The translations under genes and the position numbers were made by a program. A DNA stretch of 64,000 bases, taken from assembly GCA_028242535.1 (NCBI GenBank), contig JAOJYB010000002.1, positions 1 through 64,000 on the forward strand, read 5' to 3'. The first letter of the stretch is position 1, and every line of letters starts with the position of its first letter. This DNA is from Candidatus Nitrosopelagicus sp. (GTDB taxonomy: Archaea; Thermoproteota; Nitrososphaeria; Nitrososphaerales; Nitrosopumilaceae). The notes beneath the pieces were generated by a model. The model was not told the origin of the DNA. It made no database searches and saw only the letters and a program-made list of their open reading frames with translations. Below are positions 1-10,132 of the stretch, in pieces.

Positions 1-6
1 TTGTGA

Positions 7-495
7 TTATTCTTTCATTACACAACATGTGGCATTGTTAATATTACGCATGGCCCACCAAATTGAAAATGTTAATGCACCAATTGATACTAGCTTTAAT
101 TCTAATCCTTGTAGTGGAAAAATTGCTAATCCCCCAACTATTCCTAAAACTGCCGAAAGTGAAGTAGTACATGCTGGACATCCTGGTGTAAATGCTGTTA
201 GAGCTCCTCCTAATATTGCACTTGTACCATTTTTTATATTCTTATTTCTCTGTGTTTTGATGTTGTATGCTACTAAGGCAATATTAATTCCTGCTAACAC
301 TGCTACAATTACTGTCAACGTAATTGATGCTGTCATATACATAGGCAATAATTCCATTTCTGTTGCCATGTGTGTTAGTGCCATTTCTAATGTGAGAAAA
401 TAATACAATGTTCCTAACGATATTCCTGAAATTATACCAATCATCCCAAATGGCTTTTGTTTCAAGACATCCTTGATTGTTAATTTTAACATCAT
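7..495 (-). CDS. Multi-pass membrane protein with a GCPACTTSL motif (function unknown)
   Basis: 162-aa ORF with several hydrophobic segments and a conserved-looking FTPGCPACTTSL motif. Confidence 0.75.
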   Translation of the reverse strand: MMLKLTIKDVLKQKPFGMIGIISGISLGTLYYFLTLEMALTHMATEMELLPMYMTASITLTVIVAVLAGINIALVAYNIKTQRNKNIKNGTSAILGGALTAFTPGCPACTTSLSAVLGIVGGLAIFPLQGLELKLVSIGALTFSIWWAMRNINNATCCVMKE

Positions 496-527
496 TATGA
501 TTAGATACTCCTGAAAACTAATAAAAT

Positions 528-1982
528 TTAGTATCCTCTCGCAAAAAGTGGTCTAATCACGCTTTGATTTGAGCATTTGATGCATTTTGAGCTTGTGTCG
601 CTTGAATTTTCTGTAATTACTCTAACATCTGCACTTGTTTCTTCTTTAATTTCTTCTTCACATTTTGGGTTGTCACAAATTGGCGCTTTAATCAATCGTC
701 CTTTTTCTAATTCAGTTTTGAAATCATCATAGTTGTTCACTTCTACTGTCTTATCATCTAGAATTTTTTTAGCATCTGCAAACATGTCTTCATGAATCTT
801 ATCCAATTCTGAGATCACTCTGTCTACAAGACCTACTATTTCTTGATCATCTTTTTGACGGTTATGTCTTCTAGCAAACGTGACCTTGTTTTTCTCTAAA
901 TCTTTTGGTCCAATCTCAATTCGTAATGGAATTCCTTTCATCTCCCAATCATTAAACTTGAAACCTGGAGTAAGTTGTTCTCTATTGTCTACTTGAACTC
1001 TAATTTTTGATTCTCTTAATTTTTCTTCAATTTCTTGTGATATCTTTTGAATCTTTTCTTTATCTTCATCTGAATAATAAATCGGAATTATGATTACTTG
1101 AATTGGCGCAACTCTTGGAGGTAAAACTAGTCCTTTATCATCACCGTGAACCATAATCATTCCACCAATCAATCTCCATGATACGCCCCATGATGTTTGC
1201 CATGCATAACTCTCAACATTTTCTTTGTCTGCATACTTGACATCAAATGGTTTTGAGAAATTTTGTCCAAGAAAATGTGATGTACCCATCTGTAATGCCT
1301 TTCCATCTGGCATTAACGATTCCATAGTTAGTGTATATACTGCTCCTACAAATTTCTCCTTCTCTGATTTTTTCCCTGTAATCACTGGTATTGCTAATTC
1401 TTCTTCAACTGTTTTCTTATATAATGATAAAATATCTGTGACTTCCTTTTCTGCTTCTTCCATATTCATATGTACTGTATGTCCTTCTTGCCATAGAAAT
1501 TCGGATGTTCTCAAAAATGGTTTTGTTGCTTTTATTTCTGCTCTAAGTGCTGTATTCCAAAAATTAATTTTTAAAGGTAAATCTCTCCAACTTCTAATCC
1601 ATTTTGAAAATAATGTATATGCTAAAGTTTCAGAGGTTGGTCTTAATGCTAATCTATCTCCTAGTTCACTATCTCCTGATTTTGTGACCCAAAAAACTTC
1701 TGGGTTAAATCCTGCAAAATGGTCTTTTTCTTTTGCTAACAATGACTCTGGGATTAAACTTGGCAAAAATCCATTTCTGTGACCTGTGGCTGCAAATTTT
1801 GTATCAAGTGATGACTTGAGCGATTCCCAAATTGAATATCCGTCTGGTCTAAGAACAATCAATCCTTTGACTGGGGCATAATCCGCCAACTCTGATTTAA
1901 TGACTGTTTGTGTATACCATTCACTAAAATCTTCTGATTTTTTTACAGTAATCCCGATCTCTTTTCCCATTTGTAATGACAA
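528..1982 (-). CDS. proS: Prolyl-tRNA synthetase, archaeal type
   Basis: 484 aa; class II aaRS motifs (LRPTSE, FLWQEGHT, HGDDKGLVLPPRVAPIQVIIIPI) and a ProS-type C-terminal Cys-rich/RPLFARGY tail. Confidence 0.96.
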   Translation of the reverse strand: MSLQMGKEIGITVKKSEDFSEWYTQTVIKSELADYAPVKGLIVLRPDGYSIWESLKSSLDTKFAATGHRNGFLPSLIPESLLAKEKDHFAGFNPEVFWVTKSGDSELGDRLALRPTSETLAYTLFSKWIRSWRDLPLKINFWNTALRAEIKATKPFLRTSEFLWQEGHTVHMNMEEAEKEVTDILSLYKKTVEEELAIPVITGKKSEKEKFVGAVYTLTMESLMPDGKALQMGTSHFLGQNFSKPFDVKYADKENVESYAWQTSWGVSWRLIGGMIMVHGDDKGLVLPPRVAPIQVIIIPIYYSDEDKEKIQKISQEIEEKLRESKIRVQVDNREQLTPGFKFNDWEMKGIPLRIEIGPKDLEKNKVTFARRHNRQKDDQEIVGLVDRVISELDKIHEDMFADAKKILDDKTVEVNNYDDFKTELEKGRLIKAPICDNPKCEEEIKEETSADVRVITENSSDTSSKCIKCSNQSVIRPLFARGY

Positions 1983-2014
1983 GAATTTTGTAATTATTTA
2001 GTCTTGTTTCCACT

Positions 2015-2437
2015 GTGTATTTTGAAAACCTAGAATTATATAGAAAATCTAAAATTAGGAAAAACATGGCAAAACAAGATCTTCTTAACATGATTGAGAA
2101 AATAATTTCTTTAGATTCTCAAATGAGATTTGCTTCCATAATTGATCTAAAAGGTAACATTGTTGAAGGAATCATGAAAACTGGCAAAACTTCACTTGAA
2201 TCACAACGCCAAGAAGAACATTTTTGCAAACAAGTATCTCAAAGACGTACAATGAGAAAAGAATTTGATCGTCCTCTTGGAAAGGTTAGATATGTTCATG
2301 TTGAACGTGAAAAAGTCACTCAATTTGTCATTTATACTGCAAGAAAAACCATATTTTTTACAATGGAGCCAGAGTTAACTGTACAACGAAAAATGAAGAT
2401 TGTTAATCAAATTAAGAGAATCACTGCTAATCTTTGA
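2015..2437 (+). CDS. Thaumarchaeal small protein, DUF6659/roadblock-like (probable start at MAKQDLL, about 2066)
   Basis: MRFASIIDLKGNIVEGIMKTG core, similar to the 22280..22681 product (VRFAAIINHDGQKIAGG). Confidence 0.6.
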   Translation: MYFENLELYRKSKIRKNMAKQDLLNMIEKIISLDSQMRFASIIDLKGNIVEGIMKTGKTSLESQRQEEHFCKQVSQRRTMRKEFDRPLGKVRYVHVEREKVTQFVIYTARKTIFFTMEPELTVQRKMKIVNQIKRITANL

Positions 2438-2720
2438 GTGAATCGCCTTTACACAAAACATTGCCCATGACTCTACTTTGAAAGTTTGGACAAACAAAAC
2501 ACTGAACAAAATGAATCTCGTCTTTTAATACTGGACACTCGACAAACTCCTGCTTCATTTTCTTTAGCATCTTTGGACTGACTCCTTTCAACTTTAATTT
2601 TCCTTTCTCGTCCATCATTCCACCATCTTTTAGAATTGCTTTTACGTCATCTGGGAGTTTCTGTCTTCCTTCTCGTGTTTGCACTTTAACTTCGAATTTA
2701 TGCTCTAATTCCTCTACCAT
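2427..2720 (-). CDS. Small Cys-containing hypothetical protein
   Basis: 97-aa ORF, convergent with the previous gene; C-terminal CPVLKDEIHFVQCFVCPNF. Confidence 0.65.
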   Translation of the reverse strand: MVEELEHKFEVKVQTREGRQKLPDDVKAILKDGGMMDEKGKLKLKGVSPKMLKKMKQEFVECPVLKDEIHFVQCFVCPNFQSRVMGNVLCKGDSLKD

Positions 2721-2790
2721 GACATTATCTCTATGAAGGCTGATTTATTACTAGCTATCGCTGATCGGACTTCATTGTTTCAACTTTTAT

Positions 2791-3474
2791 ATGATGAATT
2801 TTTTGTGTGAAAATAGAAAACAATTGCTAGCAATTTTTGATGTAGAAGGGGTACTGTATGACGCAGAATATCTGCCAATACTAGCTGAAAAAGTGAACAA
2901 AGAAGATGAGATTTGGGAAATCACAAAGAAAGGAATTCAAGGTTCAATAAATTGGGAAGATGGATTGACAAAACGAGTCGAACTTTTGAAAGGTTTGGAT
3001 TTTGAAACATGTAAAGAAATTGCTGATTCTTTACCTATAATGACTGGTGCAAGAAATGCTTGTAAAATTCTAAAAGATGCAGGATGGAAAATTATGGCAG
3101 TGTCTGGTGGATTTACAATTATGACTGATAGATTAAAAGAAGAATTAAACCTTGATCATATTTATACAAATGAATTGATATTCAAAGATGGAAAATTAGA
3201 TGGTGTAAAAATCAATGTTGATTCAGATAAAGCAAAATCTGCTAGAATTAAGATTGAAGAATGGAACATTCCTAAAGATGATATTGTTGTTATTGTTGAT
3301 GGCGCTAATGATATCAAATTATTTGATATTTGCAATCTAGGTATAGCCTATCGTGCACAAGATATTGTCAAAGACCTTGCAACAATTAGTCTAGAAGAAA
3401 AGGATCTTACAAAAATCATCCCTATCATTAATCAACATTACTCGATGAAACTCCCTTTACCTATCTCATCATAA
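2791..3474 (+). CDS. HAD-superfamily phosphatase (SerB-like)
   Basis: FDVEGVLYD motif I, AVSGGFT motif II, VDGANDIKLF motif III. Confidence 0.85.
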   Translation: MMNFLCENRKQLLAIFDVEGVLYDAEYLPILAEKVNKEDEIWEITKKGIQGSINWEDGLTKRVELLKGLDFETCKEIADSLPIMTGARNACKILKDAGWKIMAVSGGFTIMTDRLKEELNLDHIYTNELIFKDGKLDGVKINVDSDKAKSARIKIEEWNIPKDDIVVIVDGANDIKLFDICNLGIAYRAQDIVKDLATISLEEKDLTKIIPIINQHYSMKLPLPISS

Positions 3475-3512
3475 GATAGAAAAAATTCAATTATGCCCCA
3501 ATTTACTATCTA

Positions 3513-4253
3513 TTGATGACCATACAAGTAATACCTATTCATGTAAAAAATGATGTTCAGCCTGCAGATAATCTAGTTGAACTTTTACTATCTTCTTCAA
3601 AAGCCACTTTTGAAGATGGAGATGTACTAGTAATATCACAAAAAGTTATATCAAAACATGAAGGACAAGTTGTAAATCTTCAATCCGTCATCCCATCTGA
3701 ATTGTCTGTTGGCATTGCCTCTGCATATGATAAAGATCCAAAATTAGTAGAAGTCATCTTATCTGAATCAGAAAGAATAGTACGAATGGAAAATGGTGTG
3801 ATAATTGTTCAAACTAAACATGGTTTCATTTGTGCTAATGCAGGAATAGATGAAAGTAATGTGGAAGATGGCTATGCAACATTACTTCCAAAAGATTCTG
3901 ATAATTCTGCACAACAAATACGATTAAAAATCTTACAACAAACAGGAAAAAAAATCGCTGTTATTATCTCGGACACATTTGGGCGTCCTTTTAGAATGGG
4001 ACAGACTGATCACGCCATAGGCATATCCGGCATTGATGCTATTTTACATTATGAAGGAACTCTTGATACATTTGGCAAAATTTTACGAGTCACTGCTACT
4101 GCCGTAGTTGATGAACTCTGTTCTGCAGCAGAACTTGTGATGGGCAAAACCAAAAAACGCCCTGCGGCAATTATTAAAAATTTTGAATTTAAAGAACGTA
4201 CTGGAAATATTCAGAATATTATACGCTCAAAAGAAGAAGATCTATTCAGATAA
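3513..4253 (+). CDS. cofE: Coenzyme F420-0:L-glutamate ligase
   Basis: DGDVLVISQKVISKHEG, DTFGRPFRMGQTDHAIGISGI, DELCSAAELVMGK motifs. Confidence 0.92.
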   Translation: MMTIQVIPIHVKNDVQPADNLVELLLSSSKATFEDGDVLVISQKVISKHEGQVVNLQSVIPSELSVGIASAYDKDPKLVEVILSESERIVRMENGVIIVQTKHGFICANAGIDESNVEDGYATLLPKDSDNSAQQIRLKILQQTGKKIAVIISDTFGRPFRMGQTDHAIGISGIDAILHYEGTLDTFGKILRVTATAVVDELCSAAELVMGKTKKRPAAIIKNFEFKERTGNIQNIIRSKEEDLFR

Positions 4254-4280
4254 TTAATTAAAAGTAAAATTTTAGATAAA

Positions 4281-5201
4281 GTGTTAGAAATGCTACGTAC
4301 AGAACTCCATTGTCACAACGTTTACTCAAACGGGCATGTAGGTGATTTAGAACCTCCTTTCGATTCTAACGTCACAATAAACGAACAATTAGAAAAATCA
4401 TTTGAATCAAAACTTGACATATTATTTGTAACAAATCATAATACATTAGATGGATTCAAACAAATTACTGAATACAAAAACAATCATGAAAAATTCTCAA
4501 ATCTTGAAATTTACCCTGCTGTAGAAATAACTACTGATAAAGAAGCACATGTTCTCGTCTATGGTCTTCATGATGAAATAAAACCAAATCAATCTATAGA
4601 TGAAATTCTTGATGCCGCAAAATCACAAGATGCAGTGACCATTGCACCTCATCCTTTTAGTTTGGTTGATGCATTAAGAGATGATTCTTTGAAGTGTGAT
4701 TTATTTGAAGTCTTTAACAGTTCAAGTGTTGATATCTATTCTAATAAAAAAGCAGAAATTTTTGCAAAGGAAAATAATTTGTCAACAACTGTTGGAAGTG
4801 ACTCACATATTTCATCTACTATTGGACGATGTACTAACATGATTGATGCTCAAAATAATTTGGATGATGTCATATATGCGATGAAAAAAGGTAAAATCTC
4901 TATAGAAAAAACTGAATATATTACACGTAGTGAAGTTTTAGAACATATTCGATATAAAATTGAAAATTCAAAAGAATACATAGATCAATATGTAAAAGAA
5001 TTCTATCCGAAATATTTCTGTCTGTTTAATACGATGTACAAATCATACATGTTTACCAAAAAATCACTTGTTTGGGATATTGTTTTCAGGATTGCATTAT
5101 TTGGATTAAGAAGAATTTCATATAAGATAAATTTTGAAGGTTATGATCCATATGTGTTTAGAACAAGAGATATTCCTACAATTACAAAAATGATATTCTA
5201 A
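4281..5201 (+). CDS. PHP-domain metal-dependent phosphoesterase
   Basis: ELHCHNVYSNGH, VTNHNTLDGF, APHPFS, GSDSH motifs. Confidence 0.85.
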   Translation: MLEMLRTELHCHNVYSNGHVGDLEPPFDSNVTINEQLEKSFESKLDILFVTNHNTLDGFKQITEYKNNHEKFSNLEIYPAVEITTDKEAHVLVYGLHDEIKPNQSIDEILDAAKSQDAVTIAPHPFSLVDALRDDSLKCDLFEVFNSSSVDIYSNKKAEIFAKENNLSTTVGSDSHISSTIGRCTNMIDAQNNLDDVIYAMKKGKISIEKTEYITRSEVLEHIRYKIENSKEYIDQYVKEFYPKYFCLFNTMYKSYMFTKKSLVWDIVFRIALFGLRRISYKINFEGYDPYVFRTRDIPTITKMIF

Positions 5202-5268
5202 ATGTTATAGGCAAAGCTAAAAAGAACTAGATTTTAATATGTAGTCCATAACTTTTTGTTAGATAGAA

Positions 5269-5502
5269 ATGTCTGAACCCGAAAAAAAACTTGATGTTAG
5301 AGGATTATACTGTCCTTCTCCTGCAATGCAAACTGTAGTTGAGCTTTCAAAAATGCTAGTCGGTCAAACACTACTTGTTTTAGCTGATGATCCGGCTGCT
5401 GAAGATGATATTACTGATTTATGTCGTACACGTGGGCATGAACTAGTAGGGCTTAAGAAAAATGGCAGTGACTTGGAATTCACAATAAAAAAAATTAAGT
5501 GA
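5269..5502 (+). CDS. TusA/SirA-like sulfurtransferase
   Basis: LDVRGLYCPSPAMQT with the CPxP motif; 77 aa. Confidence 0.9.
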   Translation: MSEPEKKLDVRGLYCPSPAMQTVVELSKMLVGQTLLVLADDPAAEDDITDLCRTRGHELVGLKKNGSDLEFTIKKIK

Positions 5503-5504
5503 TC

Positions 5505-6509
5505 TTATTTTTGTTCAGTTAGATATTTGTCAACATCAATTGCTGACATACATCCAAATCCTGCAGCAGTTACAGCTTGTCTATATCGATGATCATGAAC
5601 ATCCCCTGCTGTAAATACTCCTTTTACACTTGTTTCTGTATTATTTTTTTGAATGATGTATCCATTTTCATCCATCTCAAGTTGGTTTTTGAATAATTCT
5701 GTATTTGGTTCATGACCTATAGCTACAAAAACTCCTCCCATTTCCAAGGTTTCATTTTCTCCAGTCTTTGTATCTTTTAGAATTATCTGTTGAACTTTTT
5801 GATCTCCTTTGATATCTTCAACTGCACTATTCCAATGAACCTCAATTTTTTCATTGTTTAATGCACGTTCTTGCATGATTTTACTAGCTCTGAATGTATC
5901 ACGTCTGTGAATGATGTGAACCTTTGATGCAAACTTTGTAAGAAACGTTGCCTCTTCCATACATGAATCTCCTCCTCCAACTACTGCGATATCCTGATTT
6001 CTAAAAAATGCTCCATCACATGTTGCACAATATGAGACCCCTTTTCCACTGAATGTTCGTTCTCCTTCTATGCCAATTTTTCTTGGAGTTGCTCCTGTGC
6101 AAACTATTACTGCTTTTGCTTCATACTCTTCTGAACCTGTTAAAACTTTGAATGGTTTTGCACGAAAATCAACATTCACCACAACATCATCCATTATTGT
6201 GGTACTCATTCTTTCTGCTTGTTTTCTCATTGTTAGCATTAGATCTGGTCCCATTATTCCTTCATCAAATCCAGGATAATTTTCCACATCTGTTGTATTC
6301 ATCAATTGACCCCCTGGCAGTAGTCCTGAAATTAATAATGTATCATGTCTAGCTCTTGAACAATAAATTCCTGCAGTATATCCTGCAGGTCCTGCACCAA
6401 TAATTATGACATCGTATGATGTCTTTATCTTTTTTGGAAAATTTGGAGTCTTTGGTTCATCGCTAGATCCTCGATCCTCCATAATTACTGAGCCATCTGC
6501 ACTTGACAT
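5505..6509 (-). CDS. trxB: Thioredoxin-disulfide reductase
   Basis: IIIGAGPAGYTAGIY, redox CATC, GGGDSCMEEA, TAGDVHD. Confidence 0.95.
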   Translation of the reverse strand: MSSADGSVIMEDRGSSDEPKTPNFPKKIKTSYDVIIIGAGPAGYTAGIYCSRARHDTLLISGLLPGGQLMNTTDVENYPGFDEGIMGPDLMLTMRKQAERMSTTIMDDVVVNVDFRAKPFKVLTGSEEYEAKAVIVCTGATPRKIGIEGERTFSGKGVSYCATCDGAFFRNQDIAVVGGGDSCMEEATFLTKFASKVHIIHRRDTFRASKIMQERALNNEKIEVHWNSAVEDIKGDQKVQQIILKDTKTGENETLEMGGVFVAIGHEPNTELFKNQLEMDENGYIIQKNNTETSVKGVFTAGDVHDHRYRQAVTAAGFGCMSAIDVDKYLTEQK

Positions 6510-6539
6510 GCTTGATCTAATCTATAATTGCAATTTAAG

Positions 6540-7334
6540 TCAATTGAGATTTGATAAGATCTCATTATGTTTTTGACATAGTTTACTTATTTCAAGTTGT
6601 GAGAATAAAAGATCCTTTTGCAAATGAGCATTATTTAACCTACATTCAATATTTTCACAGAATGATTCTCCTGTTATATTATAAAAAATGACTTGTAAGA
6701 TATAACCTTCTATAACTTTTGTTAATCTTTCATCATTATACTCTAAAAATTTCTCTTTGTACTTTTCTTTAGCAGTTTTTTTATCTAATCCTTGTGCTTT
6801 TAATGCCATTACTTCAAAATAGTATTCTTTTGGTTTTGCAGGAGCTTCTATAATTCCTGTAGTAGAAATAATTGCAGGATTGGCACAAATTACTGCTCTT
6901 GCATGATATCTTTCATCCTTTTCATCAAATGTACATGTAAGTCTATTTGTTAGAATGATGTGTAATGTTTCATTATTGTCATTAAGATACCTGAGAATTT
7001 TTTGTAATTCAAATCCATCATACATGAAAACCTGACTTATCTCTTGAGCATTTTCAACTCTAGTCGTTGTGTTCATTAATGATGAATTCTGACATAATTT
7101 CTTTTCAAACTCAAACTCATTATCACTAGATTCATGCACTGAAAATGGATTTTTAATGTCTGTAACTCTACTCTTTGATAATTTATTGATATTTTCTATG
7201 CTTAAATCCTTGAAAATATTCCCTTTTATTTCAATCTTGAATGGAAAATTATCTTCTAAAAAATCTGTTAATTGCTTAATATCAATTTCAGGTAATGCCG
7301 GTTCTTTGTATAATATTATTTTTTTAAAGTTCAA
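6540..7334 (-). CDS. Conserved archaeal protein, possibly DUF6775-like putative metallopeptidase
   Basis: 264 aa; RYHARAVICANPAIISTTGIIEAPAKPKEYYF segment; family named from memory only. Confidence 0.55.
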   Translation of the reverse strand: MNFKKIILYKEPALPEIDIKQLTDFLEDNFPFKIEIKGNIFKDLSIENINKLSKSRVTDIKNPFSVHESSDNEFEFEKKLCQNSSLMNTTTRVENAQEISQVFMYDGFELQKILRYLNDNNETLHIILTNRLTCTFDEKDERYHARAVICANPAIISTTGIIEAPAKPKEYYFEVMALKAQGLDKKTAKEKYKEKFLEYNDERLTKVIEGYILQVIFYNITGESFCENIECRLNNAHLQKDLLFSQLEISKLCQKHNEILSNLN

Positions 7335-7339
7335 ATAGA

Positions 7340-8215
7340 TTATTTTTGAATCTTATTATCAAATTCTTTAATCTTTTGATCAGTTATTTCGGCTGCCTTC
7401 TTTCCAGAGTATAACATTGAACCAAATGTTGGTCCCATTCTTGCTAATCCATAAGTCTCTGTGACTGACATTCCTGCAGCAACTAATCCTGGATAAACCT
7501 CTCCTGTTTTATGTACAACATGTTCTTCTCCATCTTCTACCCACATTGGGTCCATTCCTTTCCATTCGACAAGTTTTCTGTCCACTAGTCTTTTTACTGC
7601 AACTGAATCATGACCTGATGAATCAATAATCATTTTTGCTTCTAGTGCAATAGGATCTACACATGTAATATTTCTTGGTAGTGCTGAAACTGGCATCCAG
7701 TTCACAACAATTCCTGCAACTCTTCCATGTCTCATAACTAAATCATCAAATTTTGTGAGATTCAAGAATTTCACTCCTGCATCACATGCGGCTGCAATTA
7801 ATTTAGAAACTGCATGTGGTCCTGGTGTAAGATACAATCCTTCTCCCACTTTTTTGTAAGGTATGCCTATCTCATCCCAAATTTTTTGTGCTGGTGCACG
7901 TACTGTTACTGGATTCATCATGTAACCTCCAAGCCAATATCCTCCACCTAGATAGTTATTTTGTTCAATAACTAATACCTTGTAACCCATTAATGATAAT
8001 TCTCTAGATGCAGTTAGTCCTGCAGGTCCTGCACCAATAATTATGACATCACTTTCTGCTCTGTCTTGTAAAACATCGTAAAACTCTTTTGCAATGGCTC
8101 TGGTAATCTCTACTTCTTTTGCATCTGCAAAAATTTTATCTGGTCTTTGTTCGTTAACTGACTCTTGCATGTTTTTTTTTATTCCAAACTCATTAATAGC
8201 TTTGGGTATTTTCAT
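7340..8215 (-). CDS. thi4: Thiamine thiazole synthase Thi4, Cys active-site type
   Basis: IIIGAGPAGLTASREL, GGGYWLGGYMMN, NITCVDPIALEAKMIIDSSGHD, GLARMGPTFGSMLYSG. Confidence 0.93.
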   Translation of the reverse strand: MKIPKAINEFGIKKNMQESVNEQRPDKIFADAKEVEITRAIAKEFYDVLQDRAESDVIIIGAGPAGLTASRELSLMGYKVLVIEQNNYLGGGYWLGGYMMNPVTVRAPAQKIWDEIGIPYKKVGEGLYLTPGPHAVSKLIAAACDAGVKFLNLTKFDDLVMRHGRVAGIVVNWMPVSALPRNITCVDPIALEAKMIIDSSGHDSVAVKRLVDRKLVEWKGMDPMWVEDGEEHVVHKTGEVYPGLVAAGMSVTETYGLARMGPTFGSMLYSGKKAAEITDQKIKEFDNKIQK

Positions 8216-8329
8216 TCAAAATTAGGTTATACTAACATAAACCGGCAAAAATGTATATTTTGTTTAATTGATATGTGTAACTTACCTATATCGAAAACTT
8301 ATAACCATACTGCGATCAAAAAACTATAG

Positions 8330-10132
8330 ATGGCACAACAGCTAAGACCATCAAAACCGGCTGATAAACAGCCCAAGATTGATTGGTCCAGAAGACAAGA
8401 AGCAGAAAATTTTGCTGAAACCGTGAAGCTATTCCGACAAGGCAAAATTGATCCTGACACGTTTCGTAGATTTCGGTTGCAACATGGTGCATATGGCACT
8501 CGTATGACTGATGATTATGCAATGGTACGAATCAAAGTTCCTGCAGGACAAGTATATCCATATCAACTAGAAAAAATTGCTCAGTTAAGTGAGATGTATT
8601 CTATTGGCAGTGCACATTTTTCAACCCGTGAAAACATTCAACTTCATTGGGTAATTCTTGAAGATGTTTCTGAGATAATGCAATCTCTCTCTGATGTTGG
8701 AATGACATCTCGTGAAGCATGTGGAAATACTGTAAGAAATGTAATGTGTAGTCCATTGTCAGGTGTTTGTAAAGATGAAATTTTTGATGCAACTCCTTAT
8801 GCATTGGCAATCGCAAGATTTATGCTTAGAAATCCAATATGTCAGGGTCTTCCACGCAAATTCAAATTTAATTTTACTTGTTGTGAAAAACATGGAATGA
8901 TAAGAATTGTTGATGTTGGTCTTTTGCCTCAAATACAAGAAATTGATGGAGAACAAAGAAAAGGATTCAAAATTTTCTTGGGTGGTGGACTAGGAAATAA
9001 ATCATTTATTGGTCATCAATTAGAAGATTTTACACCTGTTGAAGATTTACTTTACACTTCAATGGCTGTAATTAGAATATTTGATAGATTGGGTGATCGA
9101 AAAAATATGGCACGAAACAGAATGCGTTATTTAGTAAATGATATGGGTTGGGAAAAATTCCAAAATCTTGTTTTAAAAGAAAGAGCTATTGTAAAATCTA
9201 CACAATCTGTTATTGTTAAATTAAACATCGATGAAAGTATAAATGAAATTCAAAGACCAATTTCAGTTAGTAATGAATCTGCTTCTGTCCCTGATGGATT
9301 TGCAAGATGGCAAAAAACTAATGTTGAAAAACAATCACAAGGTGGTTTCAATTCTGTATTCATTGGTCTAGAATCTGGAGATATTACTGCTAATCAATTA
9401 AGAAGTGTTGCAGAAATTATTCGTGATTATTCCGCTGAAGGCTTTGCTAGGAATGGTTTTTCACAAAATATTGTGATTCGTTATGTTCATAATGATGATC
9501 TTACATCAATGTATTCGAAATTACTTGAAACAGGTCTTGCCAAAACTGGGTCGTTAACTATGGCCTCTGCAGTAGGATGTTCTGGTACAACTTCATGTAA
9601 TTTGGCATTAACTAATTCTCACCGTTTAGCAAAAGAAGTACAAAGAAAATTCTTAGAATTAAAACTTGATGAGGATAATGACTTGAAAGACTCCACCATC
9701 AAAATTAGTGGATGTCCTAATTCTTGTGGACAACATGAAGTTGCGACAATTGGATTTTATGGTGGGGGTGGTAGATATGAAAATAATATGTTTCCAAATT
9801 ATACTATGTCATTAGGTGGTAGATTTGATGAAGGTTCTATACTTGGCCATCATACAGCTCGTGTTCCTGTAAAACGTGTAATTCCTGTAATTCTCAAAAT
9901 TATTGAATTATACAAAGAAAATAAGCAATCTGATGATACATTATCTAGATGGATTGATAGAATTATTCATGGAAATGAATCTTCTAAAATTAATTCTGTT
10001 GAAGATATCAAAAAAGAAATTAGCTCTTTCTTGATTCCTCCTAAGGTTGAAGATGAACCTGATTTTTATATGGATTATGGAAGTGATACTAGTTATCATA
10101 CAGTAACTGGAAAAGGTGAATGTGCTGCATGA
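8330..10132 (+). CDS. Siroheme/4Fe-4S nitrite/sulfite reductase (NirA/SiR-like)
   Basis: 600 aa; ferredoxin-like half domains, FSTRENIQLHW, cluster motifs CSGTTSC and GCPNSCGQH. Confidence 0.93.
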   Translation: MAQQLRPSKPADKQPKIDWSRRQEAENFAETVKLFRQGKIDPDTFRRFRLQHGAYGTRMTDDYAMVRIKVPAGQVYPYQLEKIAQLSEMYSIGSAHFSTRENIQLHWVILEDVSEIMQSLSDVGMTSREACGNTVRNVMCSPLSGVCKDEIFDATPYALAIARFMLRNPICQGLPRKFKFNFTCCEKHGMIRIVDVGLLPQIQEIDGEQRKGFKIFLGGGLGNKSFIGHQLEDFTPVEDLLYTSMAVIRIFDRLGDRKNMARNRMRYLVNDMGWEKFQNLVLKERAIVKSTQSVIVKLNIDESINEIQRPISVSNESASVPDGFARWQKTNVEKQSQGGFNSVFIGLESGDITANQLRSVAEIIRDYSAEGFARNGFSQNIVIRYVHNDDLTSMYSKLLETGLAKTGSLTMASAVGCSGTTSCNLALTNSHRLAKEVQRKFLELKLDEDNDLKDSTIKISGCPNSCGQHEVATIGFYGGGGRYENNMFPNYTMSLGGRFDEGSILGHHTARVPVKRVIPVILKIIELYKENKQSDDTLSRWIDRIIHGNESSKINSVEDIKKEISSFLIPPKVEDEPDFYMDYGSDTSYHTVTGKGECAA

